Shown: in pieces, positions 46,701 through 55,800 of the stretch
Numbering within the stretch: the first letter of the stretch is position 1
How the letters are laid out: each line of letters starts with the position of its first letter
Assembly (NCBI GenBank): GCA_027484425.1
Contig: JAIXSZ010000064.1
Span: 29,137 to 93,136, forward strand
DNA from: Sphingobacteriales bacterium
GTDB lineage: Bacteria; Bacteroidota; Bacteroidia; Chitinophagales; Chitinophagaceae
Direction: 5' to 3'
Length of the DNA: 64,000 nt
The notes under the pieces: generated by a model
Told to the model about the DNA's origin: nothing
Database searches by the model: none
What the model saw: the letters and a program-made list of their open reading frames with translations, nothing else
Position numbers and translations under genes: made by a program

Positions 46701-46732
46701 CAAAGGTAATGGAAATATTCAAAACGCAAAAA
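46701..46732 (-). promoter_or_regulatory. Predicted rpsT promoter
   Basis: On the minus strand TTTTTG (complement of 46727-46732) is followed after 18 bases by TACCTTTG (complement of 46701-46708), a textbook Bacteroidota -33/-7 pair. The -7 sequence is the same octamer as at pyrG. The start would lie near 46695, about 20 bases before the ATG. Confidence 0.7.
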
Positions 46733-46771
46733 TAAAATTTTAAACCTTTCATCTATCCCCATTCTATTAAG

Positions 46772-48418
46772 TCATTTCTTCACTTTTATCAGGTAGTCAT
46801 TACTCACTTTAAGGTCATATCCCTTTGTCCAGCCCATCTTTTGCCATTCTGTTGTGGGCTTTATAATAGTCTTTCCTGTTTTAGTTGTTACTGTTACAGG
46901 CAATGTAAAACCCATCACAGCATCCTCAAACCTATAATTCAGTTCATTGTTCTTTACATAGTACTCCAACTGAGGTATCTCTGCCCGTCGCAGATATTGA
47001 TCAAAAAACGCATCCAGCTTCAGTCCGGTTTGGGCTGCTATATATTGCTCCACCTGCTCCGAGCTCACTATCCCATGATAGAATTCTTTACCCAACCCTC
47101 GCAGCATCTTTCTGAATTTTTCATCATTCCCTGTCATCTCTCTTATCATATGCATCACTGCCGCACCCTTCTCATATATATCGCTCGTACCTTCTTCGTT
47201 CACTCCATAAGCCGCTATTATAGGCTGTTCATTTTTTATATTGTGCCACAATCCCCTACTATATTCTGCTGCTTTTTCCTTACCCAGTAAGCACTCCGTA
47301 AACAGAGCCTCTGAGTAGGATGTCACCCCCTCATGCACCCAATTGTCGGCCATGTCGCCAGCGGTTACATTGTTCCCAAACCATTCATGCCCGCTTTCAT
47401 GTACTATTATGTAGTCCCACTTTAGCCCATGGCCAGTCAGTGATCTATCAAAACCCTTGTAGCCCATCTTATAGTCGTTGCCATACGCTATTGCACTCTG
47501 GTGTTCCATACCCAAGTAGGGTGCTTCTACCAGTTTGTACCCATCTTCATAAAACGGATAAGGCCCCATCCAATACTCAAAACAATGTATCATTTGTTTC
47601 ACAACAATAAACTGCGACTTAGCTTTTTTCTCGTTTTTTCTCAGCACATAGTAGTCAAGGTCTAGCCTACCTTTTTCACCCATCAGCGTATCCTGCCAGT
47701 GCACATAGTCACCAGCATAAAACGTTACATCATAGTTGTTTATTGGGCTCTGCACCTCCCATACTGTAGTTGTGCTTGTCTCTCCTTCACCCACACTCAC
47801 CATTCTGCCATTACTCACCCCTACCATTCCTTTGGGCACCTCTAGTGCTATTTGCATTCCTGTTTCTGGCTCATCCCACTGGGCATCTTTGCAGGGCCAC
47901 CATACACTTGCACCCAGCCCCTGACACGACACTGAAATCCATGGGTTACCCTCATCATCTTTTTTCCAGCTTATGCCGCCGTCCCAGGGCGGGTTCACAG
48001 CCTTTCTTGGGCTACCATGATAATACATCACCAACGAGTACGTCTCCCCCTGTTTCAACTTACTGAACGGATAAAACACCCACCACACATTACCTTCATT
48101 GACATAGCGTACCTTTTCCAGCCTCGACGAATGTACATCTGGTATCAGCACTACACTATCCATCAGCAGTGGTGATTGCATGTCTATCTGCATACTGTCA
48201 CCCGGCATATCTGTCACTTTAAAAAACAACTGATTACTACCACTTATTGTTTCTTTCTTTGGGTCTAAATTCACATGCAACTGATACCGCTGCACATCCC
48301 ACCATTTTCTGCCTCTACCATTACTGCCTCTCAATGTGTCTGCATGGGTATACGCTACTGCACTCAGTGCATTTATCAGCATACACAAACCCAATATCCA
48401 TCTCTTTTTATGCTTCAT
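46772..48418 (-). CDS. M1 family metallopeptidase, exported
   Basis: A 548-residue zinc peptidase of the aminopeptidase N family. A signal peptide (to about residue 22) precedes the N-terminal beta-saddle domain. The exopeptidase-type Gly-Met-Glu-His-Gln motif is at about 303-307, followed by the zinc site His340-Glu-Ser-Gly-His344 with Glu363 as third ligand (Trp-Val-His-Glu). The helical C-terminal domain is short. Members trim N-terminal residues from peptides. The gene is monocistronic in appearance, with the FKBP gene's terminator between them on the upstream side. Confidence 0.9.
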   Translation of the reverse strand: MKHKKRWILGLCMLINALSAVAYTHADTLRGSNGRGRKWWDVQRYQLHVNLDPKKETISGSNQLFFKVTDMPGDSMQIDMQSPLLMDSVVLIPDVHSSRLEKVRYVNEGNVWWVFYPFSKLKQGETYSLVMYYHGSPRKAVNPPWDGGISWKKDDEGNPWISVSCQGLGASVWWPCKDAQWDEPETGMQIALEVPKGMVGVSNGRMVSVGEGETSTTTVWEVQSPINNYDVTFYAGDYVHWQDTLMGEKGRLDLDYYVLRKNEKKAKSQFIVVKQMIHCFEYWMGPYPFYEDGYKLVEAPYLGMEHQSAIAYGNDYKMGYKGFDRSLTGHGLKWDYIIVHESGHEWFGNNVTAGDMADNWVHEGVTSYSEALFTECLLGKEKAAEYSRGLWHNIKNEQPIIAAYGVNEEGTSDIYEKGAAVMHMIREMTGNDEKFRKMLRGLGKEFYHGIVSSEQVEQYIAAQTGLKLDAFFDQYLRRAEIPQLEYYVKNNELNYRFEDAVMGFTLPVTVTTKTGKTIIKPTTEWQKMGWTKGYDLKVSNDYLIKVKK

Positions 48419-48508
48419 AACACCACAATATACTTACTCATTTACAATTACAGCTTTTCTACATAAGGTATTTAGGAGGTGATGTTTACAACAGCCACCT
48501 ACATACAA

Positions 48509-48541
48509 AAAGGTGACAACTATACCTTAGCTGTCACCTTT
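48509..48541 (-). terminator. Intrinsic terminator after the triple-FKBP gene
   Basis: A 10-base inverted repeat (48509-48518 and 48532-48541, AAAGGTGACA core) with a 13-base loop, followed on the minus strand by a T-rich run. It begins 26 bases after the stop of the FKBP gene. Confidence 0.72.
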
Positions 48542-48566
48542 GTTTTATCAAACGATACTTTTAGTC

Positions 48567-49940
48567 TTAGTCAATTCCCACTACCTCTACATCAAAAATC
48601 AGTACAGAGTTAGCAGCAATAGCACTACCCATTGCTGATGGTCCGTAGGCTAAACCTGAAGGGATAAAGAAAGATCCCTTTGAGCCCAGTTGCAACAACT
48701 GCACACCTTCATCCCATCCTTTTATTACCTGACCCACACCCAACGTAAAGGTGAATGGTGATACATGGTTAAACTTAGGATCTACGTTCGAGTCAAACAA
48801 TTTACCATCCAGTGTCTTACCAGTATAGTTCATAGTTACCTTTTTACCTTTCGCGGCAGTTGGTCCTAATCCTTTCTGCGTTATTGTATAGTACAATCCT
48901 GATGCAGTCTTAGTAGCCTTGATATTGTTTTTCTTAAAGTAGTCCTGCAGCAATTTGTCGTCTATGTTAGCTTGTTCAGCTGGGTCGCGCTGAGCAGGCT
49001 GTTCTGGTCCTGCTTCTATATCCAGCACCTCTACATCAAAAATCAAAATAGAGTTAGCTGGTATCTGCGGACTTCTGTCCTGGCTACCATATGCCAGTGT
49101 AGATGGTATATACAGCGTGGCTTTGGCACCTTTGTTTATCAACATTAGTCCTTCATCCCAGCCTTTTATCACCTGACCTTTACCAATAGGAAGTTTAAAT
49201 GGCTCCATGTGTTTAAATGCACTGTCGGTATTTGAGTCAAACACATTACCATTCATCAGTTTTCCGGTATAGTTCACACTCAGCATTTGTCCGGTTTTAG
49301 GTGTTGGGCCTGTACCTTCTTTACTTACTGTGTAGTATAGTCCAGATGCTGTTTTCTTTGGCTTGATACCATTTTTTGCAAAATACTCTTGCAGCAATTG
49401 TTCATCAATACCTTTTTGCTTTGCAGCCATTTCCTGATTGTACCTAGTCTCTTCTTCTTCAGTACGTACGCTTACTACCTGCACTTCATACCTCATTTTT
49501 TGGTTTTTACCTTGCTTCATGCCTGGCATTGGCTGTGCGCCGCCTTTTAGCATAGAGTCTACTGGCACCAAAAACAAAGCACTATCACCTGCGGCTAGTA
49601 ACTTAAAACCCTCCATCAGATCACCATTTGCTTTAGGGTCTTGTACGGTCACTGGCACAGGACGAGTAGCATTGTACATGGTTCTCGAGTCGAAAATCAC
49701 ACTATCATCCAGGTATACATGTATGAACATCTCTGCATGATCGCCATTGGCAGCCTTCCTCACACCATCCCCTTTTTTCACTATTTTGTATTCCAGTCCA
49801 CTAGGCAATTTCGTCATTCCACTCAGCGCCTTAGCCTTAGAGGCACTTTTGCTCTTAGCGTCTTTTTGTGCGGTTGCAGTACCGGCTACCCCCACTACAA
49901 GTGCAGCTGGCAACAATAAATTTTTAAGTATGATCTTCAT
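48567..49940 (-). CDS. FKBP-type peptidyl-prolyl isomerase with three FKBP domains, exported
   Basis: A 457-residue periplasmic or outer-membrane-associated isomerase/chaperone. The signal peptide ends near Ala-Thr-Ala-Gln. Three FKBP-like units follow at about 45-160, 195-315 and 345-457. The second and third keep the core pattern: Lys-Thr-Ala-Ser-Gly-Leu-Tyr-Tyr-Thr, then Val/Met-Asn-Tyr-Thr-Gly-Lys, Phe-Asp-Ser-Asn, Gly-Gln-Val-Ile-Lys-Gly-Trp-Asp-Glu-Gly and Leu-Ala-Tyr-Gly. The first is divergent and lacks several of these. The spacer helices carry Leu-Leu-Gln-Glu/Asp-Tyr-Phe repeats. Likely role: folding of exported proteins. The paralogous two-unit gene lies directly upstream on the same strand. 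Confidence 0.9.
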   Translation of the reverse strand: MKIILKNLLLPAALVVGVAGTATAQKDAKSKSASKAKALSGMTKLPSGLEYKIVKKGDGVRKAANGDHAEMFIHVYLDDSVIFDSRTMYNATRPVPVTVQDPKANGDLMEGFKLLAAGDSALFLVPVDSMLKGGAQPMPGMKQGKNQKMRYEVQVVSVRTEEEETRYNQEMAAKQKGIDEQLLQEYFAKNGIKPKKTASGLYYTVSKEGTGPTPKTGQMLSVNYTGKLMNGNVFDSNTDSAFKHMEPFKLPIGKGQVIKGWDEGLMLINKGAKATLYIPSTLAYGSQDRSPQIPANSILIFDVEVLDIEAGPEQPAQRDPAEQANIDDKLLQDYFKKNNIKATKTASGLYYTITQKGLGPTAAKGKKVTMNYTGKTLDGKLFDSNVDPKFNHVSPFTFTLGVGQVIKGWDEGVQLLQLGSKGSFFIPSGLAYGPSAMGSAIAANSVLIFDVEVVGID

Positions 49941-50058
49941 TAATAAAGGTTGTTTTAGTAAAAGTAATTAAGGAACCAATGCAAAAATGTTAAAATGTCT
50001 CACTACTAAATATAGATATAGAAACAAACCAAAAATAAGCAATCATTTATTAAAGTTG

Positions 50059-50093
50059 CAAAGTCCTTAAACATTTACTGTCTAAGGACTTTG
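50059..50093 (-). terminator. Hairpin downstream of the two-domain FKBP gene
   Basis: A perfect 11-base inverted repeat (50059-50069 and 50083-50093) with a 13-base loop. The T-tract on the minus strand is weak, so it may be an inefficient terminator between the two FKBP genes or a processing site. Confidence 0.5.
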
Positions 50094-50115
50094 CTGTGTC
50101 TATTTTCTTATTGTC

Positions 50116-51048
50116 TTACTTATTATTTTCAGACTTTACATCTGTAATCTCTACCTCAAATATCATAATAGCATTTGCTGGTATTTTTGGGCTTGGGCTC
50201 TGTGGACCATATGCTATGGGTGAAGGTAAATAAAGTGTTGCTTTAGCACCTTTTCTCAGCAGTGCAACACCCTCATCTACACCAGGTATCATTTGTCCTG
50301 CACCTACCTGAAACACCAACGGATCTGTGCCATGATGACCAACTGATGTATCTACGTTCGAGTCAAATGGCATCCCATCCAGTGTTTTACCAGTATACAT
50401 CATGCTAGCAGTCTGTCCCTTAGTGATTTGAGCACCTGTACCTGGCTTCTGTATAGTGTAGTACAAACCTGAGGCTGTTTTTTCTGCTTTTATCCCTTTC
50501 TGTGCAAAGTAATCTTGCAACGCTTTGTCGTCCAGTGGCATCTGAGCAGCTTTTTGCTCTTCCATTTTCTTCATTTCCTCAGCTTGCTTAGCCTCCATGT
50601 CCTTGTTGTACTGATCTTCACTCTTCACAGATACCAACGACAAGTTGATCGTGATTTTGTTGCCAGATTTCAACCACTCAGGCACACGGCTTAGTTGGTC
50701 TGCTGGGATACTCTTTAATATTGTATCACAAGAAACTACAATTACAGCGCTATCACCTACAGACAAGAATGGCAATACCGATTGCCAGTCACCAGTACGT
50801 GCACTATCTAAACGCATCACACCCGGACGACCTTGTTTCCATGTATCGTTCAGCACCAATGTATCTACTTTAGCTACCAGATTAAACTCTACTACGTCAC
50901 CTATAGCAGCGTTTTTTCCTTTCTCGTCTTTAACGATTTTGTATTCTACACCTTTTACTTTTTTAAAGGCACCACTGTCGCCGCCACATGCGGTAAAACC
51001 AATAGTTGCAGCGCTTAACAACGCAATCTGGAAAATCCTGGATTTCAT
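50116..51048 (-). CDS. FKBP-type peptidyl-prolyl isomerase lipoprotein with two FKBP domains
   Basis: A 310-residue lipoprotein: the signal ends Phe-Thr-Ala-Cys, then Gly-Gly-Asp. A degenerate N-terminal FKBP unit (about 30-150) precedes a Lys/Glu-rich helix and a full FKBP domain (about 195-305) with Lys-Thr-Ala-Ser-Gly-Leu-Tyr-Tyr-Thr, Met-Tyr-Thr-Gly-Lys, Gly-Gln-Met-Ile-Pro-Gly-Val-Asp-Glu-Gly and Ile-Ala-Tyr-Gly-Pro. The Trp of the FKBP active site is replaced by Val here (Gly-Val-Asp instead of Gly-Trp-Asp). It lies 27 bases from the NrnA-like gene's stop and is likely co-transcribed with it. Confidence 0.88.
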   Translation of the reverse strand: MKSRIFQIALLSAATIGFTACGGDSGAFKKVKGVEYKIVKDEKGKNAAIGDVVEFNLVAKVDTLVLNDTWKQGRPGVMRLDSARTGDWQSVLPFLSVGDSAVIVVSCDTILKSIPADQLSRVPEWLKSGNKITINLSLVSVKSEDQYNKDMEAKQAEEMKKMEEQKAAQMPLDDKALQDYFAQKGIKAEKTASGLYYTIQKPGTGAQITKGQTASMMYTGKTLDGMPFDSNVDTSVGHHGTDPLVFQVGAGQMIPGVDEGVALLRKGAKATLYLPSPIAYGPQSPSPKIPANAIMIFEVEITDVKSENNK

Positions 51049-51075
51049 GTTTCTGATTTTATTTTTGTTTATTTT

Positions 51076-52074
51076 TTATTTTGGGTGATTATCTGATAAT
51101 ACCTTCTTAAAATACGCTATTGTTTCCTCAAAACTTGCTTTGGATCTGCCACCTGATGCATTAAAATGACCTCCACCATTAAAGTATAGTCGAGCAAAGT
51201 TACTTACATCAAACATTCCTTTACTTCTGAATGACATCTTTACCTCATCACCACGCTCGGTAATAAGAGTAGCAAACTTTATACCTGCTATACTCAACGG
51301 ATAGTTCACCAAACCTTCAGTATCTCCATTCTGTACATTAAACAGATTCATTTCTTTTCTCGACAGTGTTATCAGGGCTGCATTATACTTCCTGAATACC
51401 TGCATACGCTCTATAAGCACATATCCTAGAAAACGCATCCTACTCTCACTCCATGCATCATATACTTCTTCGTGTATACTAGTATGATTAATACCTTTCT
51501 CCATCAGGTTACCTATCATATAATGCACACTAGCCGTGGTAGCAGGAAACTTAAACGAACCAGTATCCGTCATTACACCTACGTACAGGCAGGTTGCAAT
51601 GTTCTTGTCTATTATTTCATTGTCGCCACACAACCCTATAAAGTCATACACCATTTCACAGGTACTACTTTTGTCAGGCATACTCATGCCATAGTCCCAT
51701 ACAGGCTTTGGAAATAAATGGTGATCTATCATTACCTTTGGTTGTATGGCATCTGTAAGCATCTGCTCCAAATGTTTGGTTCTGTCAAAATCATTAAAAT
51801 CTAAACAAAATATTACATCTGCCGATTTTAGTGCATGTGCAGCTACCTCGGGTTGGGCCTCGTAGTTTATTACATTGTTACAACCGGGCATCCATTTCAA
51901 AAAATCAGGTATCTCACTGGGCGATATGGCTGTAGGTGTATGCCCCTTCAATGACAAATAATGACTTAACCCCAGCATACTACCTATTGCATCACCATCG
52001 GGTTTGTGATGCGTAGTTATAAAAACTTTACATGGTTTTTGCAGTAAAGGAAAAACTTCTTGTATTGGCAGCAT
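51076..52074 (-). CDS. DHH-family phosphoesterase, NrnA-like oligoribonuclease/pAp phosphatase
   Basis: A 332-residue DHH/DHHA1 phosphoesterase. The ATG at 52074 gives the family N-terminus; a TTG 15 bases upstream is the alternative. Metal-site motifs: His-His-Lys-Pro-Asp-Gly-Asp-Ala-Ile-Gly-Ser, Cys-Leu-Asp-Phe-Asn-Asp, Ile-Asp-His-His (the DHH motif), Gly-Val-Met-Thr-Asp-Thr-Gly and C-terminal Gly-Gly-Gly-His-Phe-Asn-Ala-Ser-Gly-Gly. NrnA-type enzymes degrade nanoRNA and remove the 3' phosphate of pAp. Cytoplasmic, no signal peptide. Divergent from ndk. Confidence 0.88.
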   Translation of the reverse strand: MLPIQEVFPLLQKPCKVFITTHHKPDGDAIGSMLGLSHYLSLKGHTPTAISPSEIPDFLKWMPGCNNVINYEAQPEVAAHALKSADVIFCLDFNDFDRTKHLEQMLTDAIQPKVMIDHHLFPKPVWDYGMSMPDKSSTCEMVYDFIGLCGDNEIIDKNIATCLYVGVMTDTGSFKFPATTASVHYMIGNLMEKGINHTSIHEEVYDAWSESRMRFLGYVLIERMQVFRKYNAALITLSRKEMNLFNVQNGDTEGLVNYPLSIAGIKFATLITERGDEVKMSFRSKGMFDVSNFARLYFNGGGHFNASGGRSKASFEETIAYFKKVLSDNHPK

Positions 52075-52290
52075 GTGTGTGTCGTGCAAATCACGGCAAT
52101 GCGATTTGATACGGGGTGCAAAAATATGGTATCTGACCGTTATGACAAAAGCAAAATGTTAAAAAACGAAAAATATACCATACCTATCACTTTTCACTCA
52201 CTTTCACAAAATCGTTCTATACAACGTTCAAGGTATCAATTCACATGCATTTTTAACAATAATCATTTCCTACACCAAACATTTTTGCCG

Positions 52291-52298
52291 TAATTTTG
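52291..52298 (+). promoter_or_regulatory. Predicted ndk -7 element
   Basis: TAATTTTG at 52291-52298 matches TAnnTTTG, 19 bases upstream of the ndk ATG. No clean TTTG is visible at -33, so the match is partial. It implies a very short leader. Confidence 0.45.
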
Positions 52299-52317
52299 CA
52301 GCCTCAAAACACATTTT

Positions 52318-52734
52318 ATGTCAAATCGTACATTTACAATGATTAAGCCTGATGCAGTAAAAGCAGGCAACATAGGCAACATACTCCAGATGATCAACGA
52401 AGCTGGTTTCCGTATAGTGGCAATGAAATACTTACAAATCAGCAAACAACAAGCTGAAAAATTCTACGAAGTTCACGCTGCTCGCCCATTCTATGGCGAA
52501 CTGACTGAATTTATGAGCAGTGGTCCAATAGTTGCCGCTATTCTTGAAAAAGAAAATGCAGTTGCTGACTTCCGCAAACTGATAGGTGCTACTAATCCTG
52601 CTCAGGCCGAAGAAGGCACTATCCGAAAAAAATATGCTGCTTCAGTAGGCGAAAACGCTGTACATGGTTCTGATAGCGATGAAAACGCTGCTATAGAAGG
52701 CAATTTCTACTTCAGTGTTTTAGAGCGTTTCTAG
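52318..52734 (+). CDS. ndk: Nucleoside diphosphate kinase
   Basis: Transfers the gamma phosphate between nucleoside triphosphates and diphosphates. The 138-residue product has the N-terminal Thr-Met-Ile-Lys-Pro-Asp-Ala, the Arg-Pro-Phe-Tyr-Gly segment and the Gly-Ala-Thr-Asn-Pro loop. The active-site histidine is in Asn-Ala-Val-His-Gly-Ser-Asp-Ser. Length and motifs are standard. It has its own promoter-like element and terminator, so it is transcribed alone. Confidence 0.98.
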   Translation: MSNRTFTMIKPDAVKAGNIGNILQMINEAGFRIVAMKYLQISKQQAEKFYEVHAARPFYGELTEFMSSGPIVAAILEKENAVADFRKLIGATNPAQAEEGTIRKKYAASVGENAVHGSDSDENAAIEGNFYFSVLERF

Positions 52735-52762
52735 GCTTTTCTCAGTATCAAACTAATATATC

Positions 52763-52797
52763 TAGCCCACATCCTCCAAAAGATGTGGGCTATTTTT
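52763..52797 (+). terminator. Intrinsic terminator of ndk
   Basis: A perfect 11-base inverted repeat (52763-52773 and 52782-52792, TAGCCCACATC core) with an 8-base loop, followed by a T-tract. It starts 28 bases after the stop. Confidence 0.88.
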
Positions 52798-52831
52798 ATT
52801 TGCTTCGTAAACACACTTACCCAAAATAAAA

Positions 52832-52860
52832 CCGGGTAATACCTAACTGATATTACCCGG
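52832..52860 (-). terminator. Intrinsic terminator of the second T9SS repeat protein gene
   Basis: A perfect 10-base inverted repeat (52832-52841 and 52851-52860, CCGGGTAATA core) with a 9-base loop and a T-rich run on the minus strand. The core CGGGTAAT also occurs in the stem of the giant gene's terminator. Confidence 0.82.
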
Positions 52861-52882
52861 CCACTATAATTTTCAAATCTAT

Positions 52883-55800
52883 TTATTTACCCACCACAAA
52901 GTGGAAAGTTTTGGTTTCACTTTCGCTACTCACTTTTAGCAGGTAAGTACCTGGAGCTATGTTTTCGCCTACAGTCACTTCATGTCTGAGGTTACCATTT
53001 TTCACTGTAGTGAATCCTGAATACACTTTCTGACCCACTACATTCATTACGTCCACACTTACCATTTCACCATTTGTAGATGCCATTGTGCCACTTAATG
53101 TAAAGCTACCCATGTTTGGATTAGGGAATAATGACAATGAAGTAGTAAAACTATTTACATCAGTCACAGATAAGTAAGTACCACGTATTCTTATTAGGTT
53201 ACTAGCTGCTACAGAACCTAAGTCGCAGGCAGGAGTACCATTCACTCTGCAGAACACAGAATCATCATCATAAACCTCGCGTGCGTATACAGAATTCGTA
53301 GCACCTGGTATCAAATCACCATCTACAAACCACTGATAAGTAGGTGCACCACCAGCAGTAGTAACTTCAGCATAGAACGTTACTACCTGTCCTAAATAAG
53401 TAATAATAGTATCTGATGTGGTAGTAATGTTGACAACAGGAATTACATTAGGATATACATTTATTGGCTCATCAACGTAAGCTGGACTAGGCAATGCGCA
53501 TACATCGTCACTATTGGTCATCAAGCAACTAATCACATCACCATGTGTAGGAGTATAAGTGTATAAGGTGTCGTTAATTCCCACATTCACCCCAAACAAC
53601 TGCCACTGATACCTAGGAGTTAAACCACCATTTACATGATGTGCTCTGAATGTAACAGGCACACCGGCACACAATGTATCAATACCTGGAGTACGTGTTA
53701 CTGTAACTGATGCAGGCAAAGGGAAACTAACTCTGAATGGCTTAGTTGTTGTACAACCAGATACTGCAGTATAAGAAATTGTAGTCAAACCATGAGTAAC
53801 ACCCGTTACAATGCCAGTTGTAGCTACTACAGATGCTATCATAGCATTGTTGCTGCTCCATAAACCGCCAGTTGCAGCAGTGAATACAGTATCAGAACGA
53901 CCTTGACACACACTATCAGCACCTGTGATCGGGGCTGGGATGGTATCAACAATTATTGGGGCATTTACAAAACATGCATTAGGCATAGTGTAAGTAGATA
54001 CATAAGTACCTCCAACAGCCAGCCCTGTAACAAATCCAGCAGAATTAATAGTAGCCCCGCCACTAATTGTCCATACTCCGCCTGGGGTAGCATTGGTAAG
54101 GGTGGTAGTAGAACTGCCATTGCAAATTGTAATACCACCAGTAATAGGGGTAGGAGTTTGATTTACTGTTACTGTGTATACCGCTGGATTACAAGCTACA
54201 GTAGAGTAAGATATTGTAACTACACCTGGCGACACACCTGTAACTACACCTGTGGCCGATACTGTGGCTACAGTAGTATTGCTGCTTGTCCACGTACCAC
54301 CAGTAGTACCATTACTAAAGTTGGCCGTGTAACCAGTACACAAGGTAGTCGACCCACCTGAAATAGCCGTAGGAGGAGTGCTAACAGTAAGTATTATAGT
54401 AGCATTACAACCTGTACCTAACGTGTAAGTGATAGAAGATGTACCAGAAGGAGCAACACCTAGTGCAACACCTGTTGTAGTATTGATAGACACTACACCT
54501 GGCAATGTACTAGACCAAGTACCACCCGTAACAGAGTTGGACAATGCAATAGATAGTCCTTGGCACAAAACTGGACCACCAACTATTGGACCAGGTATAT
54601 CAAAAATAGTAACACTGTTGGTAACATAACAACCTGAAGAAGGCAATGTATAAGTGATGTTAGAAAAGCCACTGGAAACACCGGTAAAAATACCAGTTGC
54701 TGATCCTATTGTTGCTACTGTAGGACTGGCGCTACTCCATATTCCACCAGGAGTTGCAGAGAAAAGCGTATCTGAAAAAGTTTCGCACGCATACAATCTA
54801 CCTGTGATATTGGCAGGTGTAGGACTAACGGTGAACACGGCTGTGGCTGGTGTACAACCTGCTACGGTGTATGATATCACAGACGTGCCCGCCATCATAG
54901 CACTTACAACACCAGTGACAACATCCACCGTAGCATTCAAGTTGCTACTAGACCAAGATCCACCAGTTGACGCATTACTGAGTGTAGATGTAAGACCTGC
55001 ACATGCTATCAATGTACCAGAAATTGCAGTAGGTGGAATGGCAACGTTTACTGTTGTAGAAGTAGCACAACTTGTAGGCAATGTATAGATAATAGTAGAT
55101 ACACCAGCAGCCACGCCACTAACCATACCGGTTACAGGGGTAACAGTTGCTATAGTAGTACTCGTGCTAGTCCATGTACCACCAGGTGTGGCAGAGGCCA
55201 ACATAGTAGATGAACCAATACATACGGTAGATGAACCAGTGATGGCCGCAGGAAGTGGATTTACCACTAAAGTCAATGTTAGTGTATCTCTACATAGAGT
55301 AGTTGAGTTTCTTATAATCAATGTACCAGTATAAGAACCCACTGCAGTTGTAGCAGGCACATTTACTGTAATACCACCCGCTGGCAATGCAGTGAATGCT
55401 GTAATTGCTACTGGACCACCGGCTGTCCAACTTAGTGTATACTGATTAGGGGCACCAGTAGTAGAGGTATATGTATAAGTAGTGTTAACTGCACTCGTAG
55501 GATTGTAGCAAACACTGTTACTCACCGGCAAACCACTCATTGTTATCGTATTTACCGTATAAGTGTTAGGAGTAGTAGGATGAGTTGTTATAGTATTAAC
55601 ATTAGCAGCTACTAATCCGTTAGCTGGCTCAGCAAACACAGCACCAAGTGATGTTTGAGCGATAACGTAATAAGAAATTACATCTCCAGCTGTAACACCA
55701 CCCATCGTGGCTGCACTTATAGTAAATGACCATGTACCATTTACAGCAGTACCAGCTGTAAGTGTACCAGCATTACTAAACCATGTACCCGCTCCCTTTC

